Assembly: GCA_024640345.1 (NCBI GenBank)
Contig: JAHEFD010000014.1
Span: 1-48,481, forward strand
DNA from: Woeseiaceae bacterium
GTDB taxonomy: Bacteria; Pseudomonadota; Gammaproteobacteria; Steroidobacterales; Woeseiaceae
Length of the DNA: 48,481 bases
Direction of reading: 5' to 3'
The translations under genes and the position numbers were made by a program. The notes beneath the pieces were generated by a model. That model ran no database searches, was not told the DNA's origin, and saw only the letters and a list, made by a program, of their open reading frames with translations. Below, piece after piece: positions 37,575-46,407 of the stretch (its first letter is position 1; each line of letters starts with the position of its first letter).

Positions 37575-37789
37575 TGTCACCAATATTCTGCATTTCGACC
37601 GGCCTCTCAAAGACCGCGGAAAACCGCAAACTGCTCCTTCCTTGCCAACCTTACAGGTCTCATCGAAGGTTGGAAGGTAAATGATGTCGACCGGCTCTTA
37701 ATTCGGCCGTCAGGTATGCATCAATGAAGTATGTCGTTGCGATGCTGGCGTCCGGCCAGCAATATTTCGCTGTAACAAGTATGCGGTAT

Positions 37790-40700
37790 CTAGTCATGCT
37801 GCCTGGTCTGTTCCGGAAATAGCATGTCGGACCGAAACGACACGGTAATGTGCTGGATACGCCCTTTGCGACCAAACAATTCGATACTGTCATCGGTGGA
37901 CAAGGCCAGTGCCGGAATGGTGCGCCGGGTGCCGTCGACCATAATGATGCTGATCGACGGTTCGCTGTCGTCATCGATCCTGTAAATGATAGGGACCTGA
38001 CACCACGTGAACGCCAGTCCGCGAGGCGGTATGGTCAGGTGGTCCCAGCTTCCGCAGATATTCAGGAAGCAGAAATCGCTTGTTTCCGATGAAAATTCTC
38101 GCAATCTCAAAAGTCGCGGCTGAAAGTGGACGATGCCGTCTGAAACACGTACGCCCAGTTCGCCGAAACGCGTCAGGATTTCCTCTTTCACCTGCCCGGT
38201 CATTCCGGGCTGCTGAGCGCCGGCGTGCTTGGGTGTATGCGAATATGGATCGGTCGGAAACGCGCCGTACTCTTCGGGACTCTTGTTAAAGCCCAGCCCT
38301 TCGCGAATTCGGTAATAGAATTGACCAAGGCGTGCGCAATCCTGATCTTCAGCGCCCATATCGACTGCCGCGTAAAAATTTTCCTGAACAGCCAACAGGA
38401 GCTTCGACACCATGTGCCAGTATATGCATCCCAGGCCTTCAAATCCGAACATGCCACCGGACCGCCCGGTGAATGCGCGATGATTGAAAACTTTTTCGTA
38501 AAGGCCTTGAATCGCGCTGCGATCGGCATCGATTTCGTCACCAAACTCGGAGGCCAGGTCATCCATGCAGCAACCCAGGCTATCGACATTGGCGAAGTCA
38601 GCTCGAAATCGGTATGTGCCTTCGATATCGCGGACGACGATTCTTTCGTCGCTGTCTGCAATCATTTTCCGGAGCAGGGGAATCGCCTCGATGTCGGCGG
38701 CCGGAACACGGTTCTTGTCAAGAAAGCCCGGCAACGCACGGTCAGGGTAAAGCATGAACGAGCCTTGATCAGAGCGATAAATTGCGCTGTCGAACAGGGC
38801 TTGCAGTACGTCACCTGCTTGTCGCACATCGATCAGTCCGGCGCTGAGTGCGGCCACCTGTCCCTCCAGCATCGCGTACAGCGGGTGAATTTGTGCTGCG
38901 CCAGGCGTTACTTCAAGCAAGTTGTATGCATGATAGAGGCCATCCGTACGTCGGTTTGCTTGGATGCTGTGATCCACCAGCACCAGGGCGTCATCGAGCA
39001 AGGCCGCAATTGTCTCCATCGGCTGCAGCAATCTGCCGGAGAACGGGACATCGCGGTATACGTCCTGCCGATATTCGCTAGCTGCGTTACCGAGCTTGTT
39101 CAGCAGTGCGTAGCGCTGAACTGGTAAAACAGGATTATCATCGAGCGCGGCGCGGCCATGCGCCAGGGCGGCCGCCGTTTCGTCCAGCCATCGGCCTACC
39201 TCACAGGACAACTCGATGGCCGCCGGATCTTCCGCAATCAGGCGCTGCATGAACGTGATGTAGCGGCGCATATAATACAGGGTGACCATGGACAGGCCGT
39301 GCCCCACGAGGGCGTTGTTGGCGTCGTTCCACTCCGGTCGCTGCGTGTTCAGCCATATTCCTCCATCGAGCACGAAATTGCCCAGCTTGGAGAGCAGTGG
39401 CACCAAAAGCTTTTCCATAAGGTTGACGCGGTAGACGCTACCGTCGGTATCGAGAACCAGTCTGCCATCCGCGCCCATTGCCGCCACGCGACGGGCAATG
39501 CGTTCTTCGAGTTGGACGTCGAATTCGACAGTTTGCTTGGGGTTCTCAAGTAAAGCGCCAAAGGGTTTGATCCGATACGGAACATTGGCATAGGAAAAGA
39601 CAGGCTTGCGCAACAGGCCAGAAAGTTGCGCTGGGTGAAACTTCCTGGATAGTTCGAGGAGCTTCAACAAGTAGATGATCTGGTGGTCTCCCCAGTAGCC
39701 GATGTAGCTCCAGGCGTTATTCAGGTCCTCGACTTCCCAGTCGATTCCGTCCTTTCCAATACGGTAAGGGTTGTAGCCATCCACCGTCGATGCGTTGACG
39801 AACTTGGCGATAACGTTGTCGACGAAAACAGGGTAGCTGAATGTCAGGGCTTCCCAGTTCTGGAAAATATCCCGCCAGTTGCCCTCAAAGGAAAAAAGGC
39901 GTTTGCCTTGTGGGTTCCTGAGGCGAATCGTGAATTTATTCCAGGGGCGGCTGGGATCTCCATGCCGCCGGCCGAATCGTAGTGGCAGATATTCATAACA
40001 AAGGCGCTCGAGGTCAGGATGGTCTTGACGCCTGACCGCAGCCAGGAGCGAATTGAAATCGATAGTGGCCGGCAGTTGCTCGAGAAATGCCTGGTTAGCC
40101 CGGTATGCTGCCCGATTGAAGTGTAATACCGAACGAGCAAAGTCTTCCGCAGATATCCTGTCCTGGTCGTCAAAAATGCCGCCTCGCAGGTTGTTGAACA
40201 ACACGTTGGCATAGTGATGTGTCGTCACATTTTCTTCGGCTGTATGTTGCAGGGCATCGGTCTCGGCCATAATGCGCGCCAGCTCGTCGGTGCCGGCTGC
40301 AATTGATTCGGCGAGTTCGGCGGCGACGTGCTCAGGATCACCAAGCTTGCTGCGAAGCGCGATGACCTCGGATTGGCTTTGCTCTAAATCTGCGATGAAC
40401 TGCCAGCCCTTTCGATCGTCAGGGCCCATTTCCAGGCTCGCGTAAACGAAGTATGCGCCGCGAATACCCCGTTTGTGTCTTTCGGCAGCCAACGGCAGGC
40501 CGGCTTTGAACCTGTTGATCTGTAAGGAAGAGATGAGCGTTTCCTGGCCCTCAATACCAAGACAGAACACGGTATTCGCAAGCAGTGATTCGGCTGGTTC
40601 TGCACGGTCGGAGATGCCGGAGTAGAGGGTGAATGTTGCCAGACCTGAGCTCTCATCGAGTTCGGTCCACTTATAAGCATCTACAAGATTGCTGGCGTTG

Positions 40701-41272
40701 GCTTGCGTGGCACTCGGCGTGCAGGCCGGCAGGATATTCTGCAGCCCGTCCAGCAATTCGACGGTCCTTTGCTGCACGCCCAGGTTTCTCAATTCGCACT
40801 TGCGGCAGAAACCAAATCGGTCGCTCGTCATCCATGTATATCGATAGGAAAGCAGGAGGTCACTGTTGATCTCTTCGAAGCACAGCTTGTTTCCTGAGAT
40901 GCTCTTGTACAAATTACGACTGATTTCGAAGCGACCATCGTGCTCGCGATTGAATGGTTCCCAGATATGCTGTTTTCCACCTGTGTTGACGCGAAACAGG
41001 GTTTTGCTTCCAGTATGCAAAGCGCTTTCGTGAACCTTGTCGACGGCGACGTAAGGAAAGAGTGATGTCTCTGGTGACACTCGCCCGGCGGTCAAACCGC
41101 CGGTAGAAGAAACGAATAGCCAATGATCGGCGCTGGAAACGACGTTGACAAAAAACGGTGGCATCGCATCGACATCGCGGATTGCATAATAGCGCTCTCC
41201 ATCAAGGGTCAGGAAATCCCCCTGAAACCGGTTGGTCGCTTTCGTACGCCTAATCGCATCTAGCTTGAGCAT
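37790..41272 (-). CDS. Large clan GH-Q phosphorylase, probably beta-1,3-oligoglucan phosphorylase (GH149/GH161)
   Basis: An 1160-residue protein with no signal peptide, so cytoplasmic. EGNWRDIFQNWEAL (463-476) carries D468, matching the catalytic-acid region of inverting GH94-type phosphorylases. Later segments such as EWNDANNALVGHGLSMVTLYY and HRAFTGRSGGMFGFEGLGCIYWHM fit the (alpha/alpha)6 barrel and phosphate loop. GH94 cellobiose phosphorylases are about 800-900 residues. This length and the glucan context favour GH149 or GH161, which cleave beta-1,3-gluco-oligosaccharides with phosphate to give glucose 1-phosphate. Family choice needs a profile search. It starts at ATG 41272, divergent from the receptor across a 296-bp region with two operators. 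Confidence 0.85.
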   Translation of the reverse strand: MLKLDAIRRTKATNRFQGDFLTLDGERYYAIRDVDAMPPFFVNVVSSADHWLFVSSTGGLTAGRVSPETSLFPYVAVDKVHESALHTGSKTLFRVNTGGKQHIWEPFNREHDGRFEISRNLYKSISGNKLCFEEINSDLLLSYRYTWMTSDRFGFCRKCELRNLGVQQRTVELLDGLQNILPACTPSATQANASNLVDAYKWTELDESSGLATFTLYSGISDRAEPAESLLANTVFCLGIEGQETLISSLQINRFKAGLPLAAERHKRGIRGAYFVYASLEMGPDDRKGWQFIADLEQSQSEVIALRSKLGDPEHVAAELAESIAAGTDELARIMAETDALQHTAEENVTTHHYANVLFNNLRGGIFDDQDRISAEDFARSVLHFNRAAYRANQAFLEQLPATIDFNSLLAAVRRQDHPDLERLCYEYLPLRFGRRHGDPSRPWNKFTIRLRNPQGKRLFSFEGNWRDIFQNWEALTFSYPVFVDNVIAKFVNASTVDGYNPYRIGKDGIDWEVEDLNNAWSYIGYWGDHQIIYLLKLLELSRKFHPAQLSGLLRKPVFSYANVPYRIKPFGALLENPKQTVEFDVQLEERIARRVAAMGADGRLVLDTDGSVYRVNLMEKLLVPLLSKLGNFVLDGGIWLNTQRPEWNDANNALVGHGLSMVTLYYMRRYITFMQRLIAEDPAAIELSCEVGRWLDETAAALAHGRAALDDNPVLPVQRYALLNKLGNAASEYRQDVYRDVPFSGRLLQPMETIAALLDDALVLVDHSIQANRRTDGLYHAYNLLEVTPGAAQIHPLYAMLEGQVAALSAGLIDVRQAGDVLQALFDSAIYRSDQGSFMLYPDRALPGFLDKNRVPAADIEAIPLLRKMIADSDERIVVRDIEGTYRFRADFANVDSLGCCMDDLASEFGDEIDADRSAIQGLYEKVFNHRAFTGRSGGMFGFEGLGCIYWHMVSKLLLAVQENFYAAVDMGAEDQDCARLGQFYYRIREGLGFNKSPEEYGAFPTDPYSHTPKHAGAQQPGMTGQVKEEILTRFGELGVRVSDGIVHFQPRLLRLREFSSETSDFCFLNICGSWDHLTIPPRGLAFTWCQVPIIYRIDDDSEPSISIIMVDGTRRTIPALALSTDDSIELFGRKGRIQHITVSFRSDMLFPEQTRQHD

Positions 41273-41344
41273 CTTCGTCTTCGTTCCTTATGTAATCCGC
41301 CGGCGACAAGCTCGCGGCAGGTTCGACGGCGTCCGCAGGCAGGA

Positions 41345-41373
41345 ATTGTAATACCTATTGACAGCGCTGTCAT
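41345..41373 (-). promoter_or_regulatory. Promoter of the phosphorylase gene (minus strand)
   Basis: ATGACA (41373-41368) and TACAAT (41350-41345) are separated by exactly 17 bp, one and one mismatch from consensus. The -35 lies within the right half of the operator at 41358, so a repressor bound there would occlude it. It lies about 75 bp before the gene's ATG. Confidence 0.65.
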
Positions 41374-41386
41374 CTCTGCGTATATA
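41358..41386 (+). promoter_or_regulatory. Promoter of the TonB receptor gene (plus strand)
   Basis: Consensus TTGACA (41358-41363), 17-bp spacer, then TATATA (41381-41386). The -35 is the left half of operator 1, and operator 2 covers the expected start point near 41393. The receptor mRNA would have a leader of about 175 bases before ATG 41569; I see no riboswitch in it. Confidence 0.75.
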
Positions 41387-41407
41387 AGTATTCTGACAAC
41401 GCTGTCA
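41358..41407. promoter_or_regulatory. Paired LacI-type operators controlling phosphorylase and receptor genes
   Basis: Operator 1, TGACAGCGCTGTCA (41359-41372), is a perfect palindrome identical to the core at 31700-31713. Operator 2, TGACAACGCTGTCA (41394-41407), differs by one base. Their centres are 35 bp apart. Operator 1 overlaps the -35 elements of both divergent promoters, and operator 2 overlaps the receptor's start point. The LacI-family protein encoded at 36481 is the inferred ligand. Confidence 0.82.
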
Positions 41408-41568
41408 TAGCTATGCTTTATGTGTTTGCGCGTGGCGGATTTGTCAAACAGTGCGCGGGTCAACGACGCGACGACCGATGCGGGGAATAGCGCCCGAATC
41501 ATCATCGGCAACCGCGAAATTGATCGTTTGCCAGGCAAAGTAGCTTTCAGGACTAGGGGTGGAAACCG

Positions 41569-44500
41569 ATGACTCTCTTCAAGAAATATCTATCAGGCGT
41601 ATTTGGGCTGGTTGCGCTCAGTGTTGCATCGCTGGGTTGGGCGCAGGGCAGTTCGCCAGCAAACGATGGCGCCGACGTCGTCGAAGAAATTGTTGTGATG
41701 GGCATCCGCACGAGTCTCCGGGACGCGATCGGAATCAAGCGCAGCTATGTCGGAACCATGGATGCCATATCTGCAGAGGACTTCGGTAAATTTCCGGATG
41801 GAAACCTCGCAGAGTCACTGGCCCGGGTCCCGGGCATTGCTATCGATCGAAGCAACGTTGAGGGACAAACCATCGCGGTTCGTGGTTTTGGGCCCGAGTT
41901 CAATCTTGTCACCCTGAACGGGCGCCAGATGCCAACGTCACCTGGCGTATGGGTTGGCGGACGTTCGTATAACTTCGGCGACATCGCATCGCCAGGTATA
42001 TCGGCGGTCGAGGTGTTTAAATCGGCGAACAGCATACTTCCTTCGGGCGGAATCGGTGCGACTGTCAATATGGTCACCACCCGCCCACTCAACGTAGAGG
42101 GTACGAAAAAGTCGATAAGCCTGAGCCTTGTTGAGGACACAACGAATGCAACTGGCGGTACACCTTTCGAGACGGCTATGCTATTTGCGACCAACCAGGG
42201 TCGCTGGGGTTTCTCGTTTTCGGGTTCCTATCAGGAGCGGTCGAACCGCGAAGAGGGCACCCGGGAGTCGAACTGGATCACTGTTGAAGAGATGGCGGCC
42301 AATGAAGGTTATTTCCGCGTTGATCCATCTAACCCGGCCTATACGAATAACAACATGCGCGCAGACGGCAACACTTTTTACCAGGAGCCCAGTTCTTACC
42401 AGATCAAGGACAACGACCGCGTAAGAGCCAATGCTCAGGCGACGTTCCAGTTCGCGGTGAGCGATACACTCTTCGCGACGGTCGATTACACCTATTCAAA
42501 AGTGGATTTCGATGCGCAAGGCGTGATGTTCGGATCCTGGCTCGGCGGCTGGGACACGCTCGACGCGACGATTAATGAGCACGGCGTATTCACCGACGTA
42601 ACGGTAGGTAACCGCGCCTATGATCATGAGCTTATCTGGCAATCGCTCAAGAACGAGAACAAGTCGATCGGTTTCAATCTGGACTGGCAGCTGAATGATA
42701 GTCTTAGCCTGTTCTTCGATACGCATGATTCGTCGGCGGCGGTTTATGGCGGCGAACTGAATAATTCCATCGGCTTTACAACCGATATTCAAAGCACAAT
42801 CACGCACGTTAATGGCGGTAGCTCAGGCATTAATACGTTCTCTTACGACACCGCGTTCAACCCGGAGAACTACCTCGCAACAGGTGCGACCATTCGGGAT
42901 GGCTACAAAGAAAACACCATGCAACAGTTCCAAATCGGTGGTAGCTGGGTTAACAACAACGACGGGTTTGTCTCATCAATCAATTTCGGCCTGTCTCGCG
43001 TTGATAACAATTTCAGCAAGGTTCGCAATATCGCGAATTATGGCGCAGGGGGCACTACGGCCGCTGACTATGACGACTCACTGTTCGTGCGGACCGGGCT
43101 TGGTGGTTTCATGAGCGGTTTCGATGCCGCAATTGGTACTGACTACTATTACAACATTGACCCGGCTGACGCACTCGCTGCATTTATTGCGGCGAATCCG
43201 GGTGCGATAGACACGACGGATGGGGCAGTCTGTTGCGGTGCAGGTGGCGTCGATCACAACGACCGTGTAAATGAAACGCTGGATTCAGTTTACCTGCAGT
43301 TCGACATGGATACAGAGCTCGGAGGCATGCCGCTCGATATCGTCGCCGGCGTTCGCTACGAAAAGGCCGATACTGAATCAGTCAGTTTCTTCCCGGTCCC
43401 GACAACTCTGCGCTGGGATATGATCGAGGGGCTGATCGGTGTCAGCGATGGCAGTGGCGCAGTGGACCTGCCGCGTTACGGGAAAAGCTCGGAGATCCTG
43501 CCGAACATTGCGTTCTCACTTGGCCTAACGGACGACCAGGTATTGAGACTGTCGTGGAGCAAGACCTTGGCGAGGCCAGACCTGTTCTCGCTGAGTTCTC
43601 AGTTCGATATTAGTAATCGGGACTTTTTCCAGCCAACCGCGGAGAGTGGCAACCCGGACCTGAGTCCGCTGACATCCAACAATCTGGATCTTAGCTACGA
43701 GTTCTACTATGCCGATGAAAGCTACTTTGGCATTAACTATTTCCGCAAGGAGATTAAGAACTTCATCGGCAGTCGCACGGTATCTGGCCAGGAAATCAAC
43801 GGTATTACGAACCCGGCAGCGTCCGCGCTCGGTCAGGCGGCGATCGCCTGCGTCCAGGAGTGGGTTGCCGCTGGCCGCCCTGATACGCTCTTCCCTGGCG
43901 ATGTCGGCGCGACAGGCCATTGCGTGTCCCAGCAGGCGCTGTGGGCTCAAGCCTGGATGAACGACTTTCAGCACATGGGGTGGGTTGCTCTTGGTATGGC
44001 GAACGGAGTTGACGTTTCTGCCGGATACCCGTACAGCCCGCCAGAGTGTGCCGGCAACGGCGCCGACGGCTGGTGGCGCTGCGATCCGGGTTATGTCGAC
44101 GGCACAGCAGGCGATCCGCTGGCGGCGTTTGACGTAACCGCGCCGTACAACATGAACTCCGGAAGAGTCGATGGCTTCGAGGTTGTTCTGCAGCACCTGT
44201 TTGAAGGCACGCCATTTGGAATGCAACTTAACTATACGTTCATCAGTGGCGGGGATGTTGACATCGACCGCAATGTGATTGGCCAGCAGTTCATTCTTCC
44301 GGGCCTTGGTGATTCCGGTAATTTCTCCGTTTTCTACGAGGATGACCGGCACACAGCCCGGCTGGCTCTTAACTATCGCGGCGAAACTGTCGCCGGATTT
44401 GGCAACTATGACCAGCCGCTTTATGTAGATGAGCGCAAACAGCTCGATTTTTCTTATCAGTTCAGGCTGAATGACTCGACCACGTTCTTCCTCGACGCGG

Positions 44501-44610
44501 CCAACATCAATGACGAAACAACCCGCCTCCATGCGCGTTACCCAGAGATGTTATTCCTGTCGCAGGATCACGGCCCGGTTTACAAGTTCGGTACAAGAAT
44601 CAACTTCTGA
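41569..44610 (+). CDS. TonB-dependent outer-membrane receptor (carbohydrate type)
   Basis: A 1013-residue outer-membrane receptor of the TonB-Xanth-Caul type common in glycan loci. The signal peptide ends WAQ (residue 26). A TonB-box-like EEIVVMGIRTSL follows near residues 39-50, then the plug: ISAEDFGKFPDGNLAESLARVPGIAIDR, IAVRGFGPEFNLVTLNG and PSGGIGATVNMVTTRPL. The remaining 780 residues form the barrel, ending in Phe (KFGTRINF), as in barrel proteins recognised by BAM. It binds and imports glucan fragments, energised by TonB; the ligand is inferred from context. The ribosome-binding site is AGGGGTGG. The gene is controlled by the double operator upstream and closed by the terminator at 44636. 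Confidence 0.95.
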   Translation: MTLFKKYLSGVFGLVALSVASLGWAQGSSPANDGADVVEEIVVMGIRTSLRDAIGIKRSYVGTMDAISAEDFGKFPDGNLAESLARVPGIAIDRSNVEGQTIAVRGFGPEFNLVTLNGRQMPTSPGVWVGGRSYNFGDIASPGISAVEVFKSANSILPSGGIGATVNMVTTRPLNVEGTKKSISLSLVEDTTNATGGTPFETAMLFATNQGRWGFSFSGSYQERSNREEGTRESNWITVEEMAANEGYFRVDPSNPAYTNNNMRADGNTFYQEPSSYQIKDNDRVRANAQATFQFAVSDTLFATVDYTYSKVDFDAQGVMFGSWLGGWDTLDATINEHGVFTDVTVGNRAYDHELIWQSLKNENKSIGFNLDWQLNDSLSLFFDTHDSSAAVYGGELNNSIGFTTDIQSTITHVNGGSSGINTFSYDTAFNPENYLATGATIRDGYKENTMQQFQIGGSWVNNNDGFVSSINFGLSRVDNNFSKVRNIANYGAGGTTAADYDDSLFVRTGLGGFMSGFDAAIGTDYYYNIDPADALAAFIAANPGAIDTTDGAVCCGAGGVDHNDRVNETLDSVYLQFDMDTELGGMPLDIVAGVRYEKADTESVSFFPVPTTLRWDMIEGLIGVSDGSGAVDLPRYGKSSEILPNIAFSLGLTDDQVLRLSWSKTLARPDLFSLSSQFDISNRDFFQPTAESGNPDLSPLTSNNLDLSYEFYYADESYFGINYFRKEIKNFIGSRTVSGQEINGITNPAASALGQAAIACVQEWVAAGRPDTLFPGDVGATGHCVSQQALWAQAWMNDFQHMGWVALGMANGVDVSAGYPYSPPECAGNGADGWWRCDPGYVDGTAGDPLAAFDVTAPYNMNSGRVDGFEVVLQHLFEGTPFGMQLNYTFISGGDVDIDRNVIGQQFILPGLGDSGNFSVFYEDDRHTARLALNYRGETVAGFGNYDQPLYVDERKQLDFSYQFRLNDSTTFFLDAANINDETTRLHARYPEMLFLSQDHGPVYKFGTRINF

Positions 44611-44635
44611 TTTCGATCGGATCGGCAACAAAAAG

Positions 44636-44662
44636 AAGAGAGGGCTGCGGCCCTCTTTTTTT
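44636..44662 (+). terminator. Rho-independent terminator of the receptor gene
   Basis: AGAGGGC-TGCG-GCCCTCT with outer A/G-T pairs, followed by a run of seven T. It lies 25 bp after the receptor stop and is the clearest terminator in the window. Confidence 0.92.
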
Positions 44663-44926
44663 CGACTGCCAGTCAAAAATGATGATCTACCCGATTGTCA
44701 GGCCACACCCTCTAATTCCGGGCCCTCAAGGGCCAGTGTGTGCAGTGCGAGGCCATCCGCGCGCCAGTCATCACTCTCTTTAGCGTTGATTTTACCGTCG
44801 ACCAAGGAGGCTTCGGTGGGGTTATCCACTGGCACGTCGAGAAGGGCGCTCTTGGCCTCATCGTTGCGGGCTGACGGTCGGTCACTAGGGAGATCCGCTA
44901 AGTGCCCGCCGACGCTGGCGAAAATC
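44663..44926. other. 264-bp stretch between terminator and tRNA, with an open minus frame
   Basis: No complete gene is seen. On the minus strand the frame from just behind the tRNA CCA end to a TGA at 44698 is open, with codon-like third-position GC and an acidic product (LLDVPVDNPTEASLVDG, then KINAKESDDWRADGLALHT). It lacks a supported start. It may be the tail of a lost gene, or chance. Confidence 0.4.
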
Positions 44927-45002
44927 TGGTACTCCCTACCGGATTCGAACCGGTGTTACCGCCGTGAGAGGGCGGCGTCCTGAACCACTAGACGAAGGGA
45001 GC
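44927..45002 (-). tRNA. tRNA-Glu (anticodon CUC)
   Basis: A 76-base cloverleaf including an encoded CCA. The acceptor is GCTCCCT/AGGGAGT with discriminator A, and the first pair is G1-U72. The D arm reads GTCTAGTGGTTCAGGAC. The anticodon stem-loop is CCGCC-CTCTCAC-GGCGG with anticodon CTC at 44968-44966. The T arm is ACCGG-TTCGAAT-CCGGT. The sequence closely parallels E. coli tRNA-Glu apart from the anticodon's first base. It decodes GAG. The promoter lies at 45043-45070. Confidence 0.97.
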
Positions 45003-45042
45003 AAGATTCGGATTTTTTCTCCCCGACGATTCGGGGGCTGCT

Positions 45043-45070
45043 ATTATACGGCCGCAAATCTAATGCTCAA
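45043..45070 (-). promoter_or_regulatory. Promoter of tRNA-Glu
   Basis: On the minus strand TTGAGC (45070-45065), a 16-bp spacer and a perfect TATAAT (45048-45043). A GC-rich discriminator follows, as in stringently controlled stable-RNA promoters. A CCCCGA/TCGGGG hairpin (45021-45036) sits in the leader, possibly a processing signal. Confidence 0.7.
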
Positions 45071-45081
45071 GCGGAATTCCA

Positions 45082-46407
45082 TTGAAAAATAGCGGTAACA
45101 CGAACAAGTCAGAACCGACGATTATTCCGCGCCCCTCCCACAACGTCTCACGGAATGAAATTTCCCGGAGTGCGCTGAAGGTCCTTTACCGGCTGCACCA
45201 GTCGGGTTTTCAGGCCTTCCTGGTGGGTGGTGGCGTGCGGGACGCCTTGTTGGGCCTGCATCCAAAGGATTTCGACATTGCGACAGATGCGAGTCCGGAT
45301 GAGGTAAGGGCCCTGTTTTCCAACTGCAGGCTTATCGGCAGGCGCTTTCGATTGGCCCATGTTCGTTTCGGCCGGGAAATCATCGAGGTTGCTACATTCC
45401 GCGCTGCTACCGACGCGAATGAAAAACATGCTGATGTCGAACACGATGATGAAGGTCGAATTCTTCGCGACAACGTGTATGGCAAAATCGAAGAGGACGT
45501 GTGGCGGCGAGATTTCACCTGCAATGCGCTTTATTACAATATCGCCGACTTCAGTATCTGGGATTATGTTGGCGGCGCTAAAGACGTTGAACAGCGTCGG
45601 CTGGAGTTCATCGGTGACCCGGACACGCGCATTCGCGAAGATCCGGTTCGGATGCTCAGAGCTGTCCGTTTCGCTGCCAAGCTGGATTTTCGGATTGCCT
45701 CCGACGTCAAAGAATCGATTCTCAAGAATCGCGAGCTCTTGAGTAACGTGCCGGCAGCCCGATTGTTTGACGAATTTCTAAAGATGTTTCAGGCTGGTTG
45801 CGCCCAAAAGACGTTTGAACTCCTTCGTGAATACGGCCTGTTCAGGATGCTGTTCACCGAAACGGACAAAGAACTCGATAAAGACGGCGAGTTTCTCAGG
45901 TTTGTGCACATGGCCCTGGAGAATACCGACGCACGAGTGGCCGCCGATAAATCAGTAACACCCATGTTTCTGTTAGGCGTCTTTTTGTGGGCGCCTGTCA
46001 AAGCCTTTGCCGAAAAGCTGCGGTCGAAGGAAAAGATGTCCATTTCCCAGTCACTTAGCCTGGCGTCCTACGAGATTGCTGGTTTGCAACAGTCACGCGT
46101 TTCGATTCCTCGCCGCTTCACCACACCGATGAGAGAAATGTTGGCGATGCAACCTCGCTTTGACGTTAATCGAGGCAAGAGGGCATCGAAGCTGCTGGAA
46201 CACCGGCGATTTCGTGCCGCATATGATTTCATGATGCTGCGCGCCAAATGCGGAGACTTTGACAGCGACCTCGCGCAGTTCTGGACCGACGTACAATTAC
46301 AGAACTCCGACCAGCGTGCCGTGAGTTTCGAGTTGGCTAGTAAGCCGACTACGTCGAAGCGTCGCCGCCCTCGCAAACGAAGAAAGCCAAAGGTCAGTTC
46401 GGCGTGA
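45082..46407 (+). CDS. pcnB: Poly(A) polymerase I (PcnB)
   Basis: Adds 3' poly(A) tails that speed RNA decay. The 441-residue protein has the nucleotidyltransferase core FLVGGGVRDALLGLHPKDFD, with D63 and D65 as metal ligands. The signatures RRDFTCNALYYN and IREDPVRMLRAVRFAAKL follow, then an Arg/Lys-rich tail (SKRRRPRKRRKPK) typical of poly(A) polymerase rather than CCA-adding enzymes. The only suitable upstream initiator is TTG at 45082, a weak start. E. coli pcnB also has a rare start (AUU), which suggests deliberately low translation. The stop overlaps the folK start (GTGA). Confidence 0.95.
   Translation: MKNSGNTNKSEPTIIPRPSHNVSRNEISRSALKVLYRLHQSGFQAFLVGGGVRDALLGLHPKDFDIATDASPDEVRALFSNCRLIGRRFRLAHVRFGREIIEVATFRAATDANEKHADVEHDDEGRILRDNVYGKIEEDVWRRDFTCNALYYNIADFSIWDYVGGAKDVEQRRLEFIGDPDTRIREDPVRMLRAVRFAAKLDFRIASDVKESILKNRELLSNVPAARLFDEFLKMFQAGCAQKTFELLREYGLFRMLFTETDKELDKDGEFLRFVHMALENTDARVAADKSVTPMFLLGVFLWAPVKAFAEKLRSKEKMSISQSLSLASYEIAGLQQSRVSIPRRFTTPMREMLAMQPRFDVNRGKRASKLLEHRRFRAAYDFMMLRAKCGDFDSDLAQFWTDVQLQNSDQRAVSFELASKPTTSKRRRPRKRRKPKVSSA

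Noticed and set aside
38225-39127. Plus-strand 300-codon frame
   Set aside because: A shadow of the phosphorylase gene, which has clear enzyme motifs on the other strand.
43525-44532. Minus-strand 335-codon frame
   Set aside because: Antisense to the TonB receptor barrel; it has no family resemblance and no ribosome-binding site.
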